The translations under genes and the position numbers were made by a program. The notes beneath the pieces were generated by a model. That model was given only the letters and a program-made list of their open reading frames with translations, had not been told where the DNA came from and searched no databases. From Armatimonadota bacterium (GTDB lineage: Bacteria > Sysuimicrobiota > Sysuimicrobiia > Sysuimicrobiales > Humicultoraceae): a stretch of 64,000 bases of DNA. The stretch is taken from assembly GCA_031459715.1 (NCBI GenBank), contig JAVKIA010000002.1, positions 99,210 to 163,209 of the forward strand, read 5' to 3'. Numbering within the stretch: position 1 is the stretch's first letter; each line of letters begins with the position of its first letter. This document shows, piece after piece, positions 61,172 through 64,000 of this stretch.

Positions 61172-62286
61172 TCGTCGAGGCCACCGCCCCCACGCGCATC
61201 GACCTGGCCGGCGGCACTCTGGATATCTACCCCATCTACCTGCTGGAGGACGGCGCCCTCACCATCAACCTGGCCATCACCATCGGCACCCGTGCCCGCC
61301 TGGAGCCCTACTCCGGCGGCGTCGCCGTCTACGCCCGGGACCTGGGGGTAGGCGTGGAAGCCCCCACCGCCGCCGCGCTCCCCGTAGGCGGACCGCTGGA
61401 CCTGGTGCTGCGCACCGTTCGCTATTGCGGGCTGCCAGCGCGCACCCGTGTGATTACCGCCTCCCAGGCGCCACAGGGCTCTGGGTTGGGCGCCTCCTCC
61501 TCGCTGCTCGTTGGCCTGCTGGCCGCGTGCGCCCGGTGGCGCGGCCGGCGTCCGGGCTCCCTGCTGTCTCGGCGTCCGGGCCCCCTGCCGTCTCGCCCCC
61601 GCAGGCCGGTGAGCGGAGGCACCGTCTCCTCGCTCCCCTCGCCGCGTCCTGACCTGGTTGACCTCGCCTCCCGCCTGGAAGCGCAGTCCATCAACGCGCC
61701 CACCGGCAAGCAGGATTACTACGCGGCGCTCTGTGGTGGCCTCAACGCCATCTGGTTCGGCCTCGACCAGACAGTGGTGGAGCCCCTGCTCCCGCCCCGC
61801 CGCCTGGGCGGTCTGGCCGAGCACCTGGTCCTGACCTTCACCGGCGCGCCGCACACCTCGGGCCTGACCAACTGGAGCATGGTGCGGGCCTACCTGGACG
61901 GCGTCGCCGGGACGACGCGGGGGCTGCGCGCCATCGGCCGCATCAGCCGGGAGATGCGGGACGCCCTGCGGCAGGGGGACCTGCACGCCTGCGCTCGCCT
62001 GCTGCGTGCGGAGTGGGAGCAGCGGCGGGGACTGGCCGAGGGCGTGAGTACGCCCCAGGTGGAGCGGGCCATGGCCGTGGCCCGGAGGGCGGGGGCGCTG
62101 GCCAGCAAGGTCTGCGGGGCCGGTGGAGGCGGCTGCGTGGTCTCCCTGGTCCCGGCAGAACGCAGGGGTGCGGTAGAGCGCGCGCTGGAGGAGGCCGGAT
62201 TCCGCGTCCTGCCCTTTCGGGCGGCGCGGCGGGGACTGCGGGTGGTGACCCGGCCCTCGCAGACCAGGACGCAGGCGGGCCAATGA
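61168..62286 (+). CDS. GHMP-family small-molecule kinase
   Basis: The 372-residue kinase has the N-terminal APTRIDLAGGTLDIYPIY motif, the ATP loop PQGSGLGASSSLLVGLL and the C-terminal SKVCGAGGGGCVVSL motif of the galactokinase/homoserine/mevalonate/phosphomevalonate superfamily. It resembles sugar kinases of the heptose 7-phosphate kinase type more than pantoate kinases, but the substrate is unknown. An Arg/Pro-rich insertion after the ATP loop (about residues 124-154) contains a 24-bp tandem duplication. It overlaps the TIM-barrel gene by 4 bp. Confidence 0.8.
   Translation: MIVEATAPTRIDLAGGTLDIYPIYLLEDGALTINLAITIGTRARLEPYSGGVAVYARDLGVGVEAPTAAALPVGGPLDLVLRTVRYCGLPARTRVITASQAPQGSGLGASSSLLVGLLAACARWRGRRPGSLLSRRPGPLPSRPRRPVSGGTVSSLPSPRPDLVDLASRLEAQSINAPTGKQDYYAALCGGLNAIWFGLDQTVVEPLLPPRRLGGLAEHLVLTFTGAPHTSGLTNWSMVRAYLDGVAGTTRGLRAIGRISREMRDALRQGDLHACARLLRAEWEQRRGLAEGVSTPQVERAMAVARRAGALASKVCGAGGGGCVVSLVPAERRGAVERALEEAGFRVLPFRAARRGLRVVTRPSQTRTQAGQ
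61547..61594 (+). repeat. 24-bp tandem duplication inside the GHMP kinase gene
   Basis: Units 61547-61570 and 61571-61594 each begin GGCGTCCGGG and end GTCTC, with 22 of 24 identical bases. They encode two copies of an eight-residue basic unit (RRPGSLLS, RRPGPLPS) in a loop that most GHMP kinases lack. Confidence 0.85.
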
Positions 62287-62351
62287 CGCGCCGCAACCTG
62301 GCCGTCGTGCTTACCTGGCAGGCGGCAGCAGTTCGCCCCGCCGCCGTCGAA

Positions 62352-62375
62352 TAGGAGGTCGGTTAGGAGGTCGGT
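62352..62375 (+). repeat. Perfect 12-bp tandem duplication carrying the ribosome site
   Basis: TAGGAGGTCGGT occurs twice in direct succession (62352-62363 and 62364-62375) before the CoaB-like gene. Each copy contains AGGAGG; the second is 11 bases from the ATG. Slippage here could tune translation. The preceding 62283-62354 frame (23 codons) is too weak to call a gene. Confidence 0.75.
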
Positions 62376-62381
62376 GCCATC

Positions 62382-63065
62382 ATGAGCCTGCGCGGCAGGA
62401 AGTTCCTGATCACAGCCGGTCCCACCCGCGCCCCCATGGACGCCATCCGCTACATCACCAACAAGTCCACGGGCCGGCTGGGCGCGCTGCTGGCGGAGGA
62501 GGCGCTGCGCCGAGGCGCTTCCGTTACGTTCGTCCACGGGCGCCCCAGCGTCGTACCCACGGTCCGCGGCTGGGTACACGACCACCTGACCCTGATCGCC
62601 ATCGACACCGTGCACGACCTCATCCGCACCTTCCGCCAGGAGCTGCCCAGGGGCTACGACGCGGTGATCCACAACATGGCAGTGCTGGACTTCGAGCCGG
62701 CGGAGCTCCGCCCGGGCAAGACCGGCTCCGGGGAGTCGGAGTGGGTGATCCGCCTGGTCCCCACGCCCAAGGCCGTCAACCTGGTGAAGGAACTGGCGCC
62801 GCAGACCTTCCTGGTCGCCTTCAAGCTGGAAGTGGGCCGACCGCGAAACGAGCTGATAGCCAGCGCGCTGGATCTGCTGCGCAAGAGCCGCTGTGACCTG
62901 GTGGTAGCCAACGATCAGAAGGAGATCGAGGCCGGCGAGCACACGGGCTACGTGGTCGATCCCTCCGGCGAGGTGCTGGCGGTGGCCCAGGGCAAGGAGG
63001 CCATCGCCCGCACGCTCATCCGCCTGGTAGAGGAGCGCCTGAACCGCCGGCCGCCCGGCGGGTAA
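62382..63065 (+). CDS. CoaB-like phosphopantothenoylcysteine synthetase domain protein
   Basis: The 227-residue protein matches the synthetase half of CoaBC: FLITAGPTRAPMDAIRYITNKSTGRLG with the nucleotide-binding pattern, GYDAVIHNMAVLDFEP, FLVAFKLEV and CDLVVANDQKEI. The decarboxylase half (CoaC) is absent. Conserved lysines of CoaB are partly changed, so it may use another acid substrate related to that of the adjoining GHMP kinase. An AGGAGG-bearing 12-bp tandem duplication (62352-62375) precedes the ATG. Confidence 0.8.
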   Translation: MSLRGRKFLITAGPTRAPMDAIRYITNKSTGRLGALLAEEALRRGASVTFVHGRPSVVPTVRGWVHDHLTLIAIDTVHDLIRTFRQELPRGYDAVIHNMAVLDFEPAELRPGKTGSGESEWVIRLVPTPKAVNLVKELAPQTFLVAFKLEVGRPRNELIASALDLLRKSRCDLVVANDQKEIEAGEHTGYVVDPSGEVLAVAQGKEAIARTLIRLVEERLNRRPPGG

Positions 63066-63149
63066 ACTTTGCTGTGTCGCGCTAGGCCCGCTGCAGGTAG
63101 ATTCGCCTTGTGGCGCCCCGTCCTGTTCGGGTAGATTTGCCGTGTGGCG
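63062..63149 (+). repeat. Three 19-bp direct repeats at 34-35 bp spacing
   Basis: Copies begin at 63062 (GTAAACTTTGCTGTGTCGC), 63097 (GTAGATTCGCCTTGTGGCG) and 63131 (GTAGATTTGCCGTGTGGCG). The last two share 17 of 19 bases; the first is more diverged and overlaps the end of the CoaB-like gene. The third covers the start of the next gene. The regular period suggests a protein-binding array. Confidence 0.6.
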
Positions 63150-64000
63150 TCGCGCTCTCTATCGGATCCTGCTGGGGGTCGCCCTGGCCGCCGGGGGGTC
63201 CCTCTGGAATCTCCCCGGCGCATTGAGTTCTGGCGTGACGCAGGTCACCTTCACCGCGCTAGGCGTGGACATCCGCCCCGAGCACGACGACCCGCGGGTG
63301 CTGGTCATCTACCGCGGCACGCTCAGCGCCCAGGCCTCGCTGCCCTACCCGCTCACCTTTACCATCCCGGCCGGTGCGCGGGTGCACGCCGCCGCCTACC
63401 GCCGCGACGGGCAGCTCTTCGCCGCGCAGTACCAGACGGAGCGGGAGGGGGAGCGGACGCGGGTGACGTTCCTCACCCCCGTGCCGGGATTCCAGTTCGA
63501 GTACTACGCCGACCTGCTCACCGGACGCCCCCAGAGGACCTTTACTGTCGAGCTGGCCTTCCCGCTTGCCGTCGAGGCGCTGGAGGTCTCCGTGGAGCGG
63601 CCCCTGCGTTCGACCGGCTTCACCCTGACCCCGGCCCCTGCCCGCATCGCCACCGGCGGAGGTTTCACATACTACCTCTATGCCGAGGACCGCTGGCCGG
63701 CAGGCAAGGTGTGGAGCGTGCGCGGGACCTACCGCAAGGAGGACGATGAGCCATCGCTACCGCGCACTGCGGCCCTTCCGGGCCCCGCCTCTCCCGGCGT
63801 CCTGCAACCGGGGGTTGCGCCGCCGGGCGGACCCGGGCCTTTGGTCTGGCTCCTCCCGGCCCTGCTGGGGATCATCACCGGGGTGGCCGGAAGCCTGGCA
63901 GTGATGTGGCTGCGCGGGATCTGGACGGGCCGCGGCGCCGACACCCGCGGATGGGATCAGAACGGCATAGGTGGTCGCGGCACCGGCGCTGGCGGGCGGG
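63142..64000 (+). CDS. Uncharacterised exported membrane protein, 3' end outside window
   Basis: From the GTG at 63142 a frame stays open to the window end (286 codons). It has an N-terminal hydrophobic segment (LYRILLGVALAAGGSLW), a beta-rich exported domain of about 170 residues (VLVIYRGTLSAQASLPYPL, FEYYADLLTGRPQRTFTVEL), a Pro-rich linker and a second helix (LVWLLPALLGIITGVAGSLAVMWL). Family not recognised. The start is uncertain because the upstream repeat overlaps it. Confidence 0.6.
   Translation, partial: MWRRALYRILLGVALAAGGSLWNLPGALSSGVTQVTFTALGVDIRPEHDDPRVLVIYRGTLSAQASLPYPLTFTIPAGARVHAAAYRRDGQLFAAQYQTEREGERTRVTFLTPVPGFQFEYYADLLTGRPQRTFTVELAFPLAVEALEVSVERPLRSTGFTLTPAPARIATGGGFTYYLYAEDRWPAGKVWSVRGTYRKEDDEPSLPRTAALPGPASPGVLQPGVAPPGGPGPLVWLLPALLGIITGVAGSLAVMWLRGIWTGRGADTRGWDQNGIGGRGTGAGGR

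Noticed and set aside
62283..62354. 23-codon frame between the GHMP kinase and CoaB-like genes
   Set aside because: It overlaps the kinase stop, has no ribosome site and shows no membrane or other recognisable feature.

Overview
The window is G+C-rich (roughly two thirds by eye) and gene-dense, with many GTG starts and 4-bp ATGA/GTGA overlaps. A coproheme decarboxylase-like HemQ sits beside hemACDB, which fits the coproporphyrin-dependent haem route of monoderm and related Terrabacteria lineages. The mix of multihaem cytochromes, liv-type transporters and aromatic acyl-CoA genes suggests an uncultivated, metabolically flexible heterotroph. That placement is inference; no rRNA, tRNA, CRISPR array, insertion sequence or phage gene was recognised.

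Layout. (1) 1-5094, minus: haem operon, MerR-type regulator-hemA-hemC-hemD-hemB-hemQ. (2) 5263-25061, plus: a 20-kb aromatic acid cluster with an unusual phenylacetyl-CoA epoxidase set (paaA, split paaD, two paaB-like genes, paaC), two aldehyde dehydrogenases, an enoyl-CoA hydratase, a complete liv-type ABC importer, a benzoate-CoA ligase, a decayed CoA-transferase, an IclR regulator, a 4-hydroxybenzoyl-CoA reductase (hcrCAB), paaK and a MaoC hydratase; a TetR regulator closes it on the minus strand. (3) 26016-32880, minus: feoAB and a second liv importer. (4) 33000-40896: respiratory and signalling island with cytochrome b, a 7-haem and a 12-haem cytochrome c, small membrane proteins, a degenerate receiver, an ArsR regulator, an oxidoreductase pseudogene, and a histidine kinase carrying a CxxCH haem-c motif with its NarL-type regulator. 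(5) 40982-52855: CBS/BON protein, two divergent malic enzymes, a thioredoxin reductase-like flavoprotein, a GltD-like oxidoreductase, glutamate dehydrogenase, aconitase and two response regulators. (6) 53010-58877: thiol-redox genes (TlpA-like, VKOR-thioredoxin fusion), a Met-rich putative copper-responsive operon with its two-component system, and a DoxX protein. (7) 59073-64000: glyA, an uncharacterised TIM-barrel/GHMP-kinase/CoaB-like operon, and a partial membrane protein.

Main discovery. Regions 1 and 3-6 are linked by a repeated promoter design. An 18-bp inverted repeat, ATCGGG-N6-CCCGAT, lies 21 or 22 bp upstream of a -10-like hexamer (TAGGCT in five of eight cases) before the second liv binding protein, the 7-haem cytochrome c, the haem-c kinase, a malic enzyme, three response-regulator/receiver genes and the DoxX gene. 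A perfect copy lies three helical turns further upstream of the haem operon promoter. This looks like an activator regulon joining haem synthesis, cytochromes, C4/C5 carbon metabolism and a self-regulated signalling network. The haem-c kinase and its NarL-type partner are the leading candidates for the control system; which regulator binds is not shown by the sequence.
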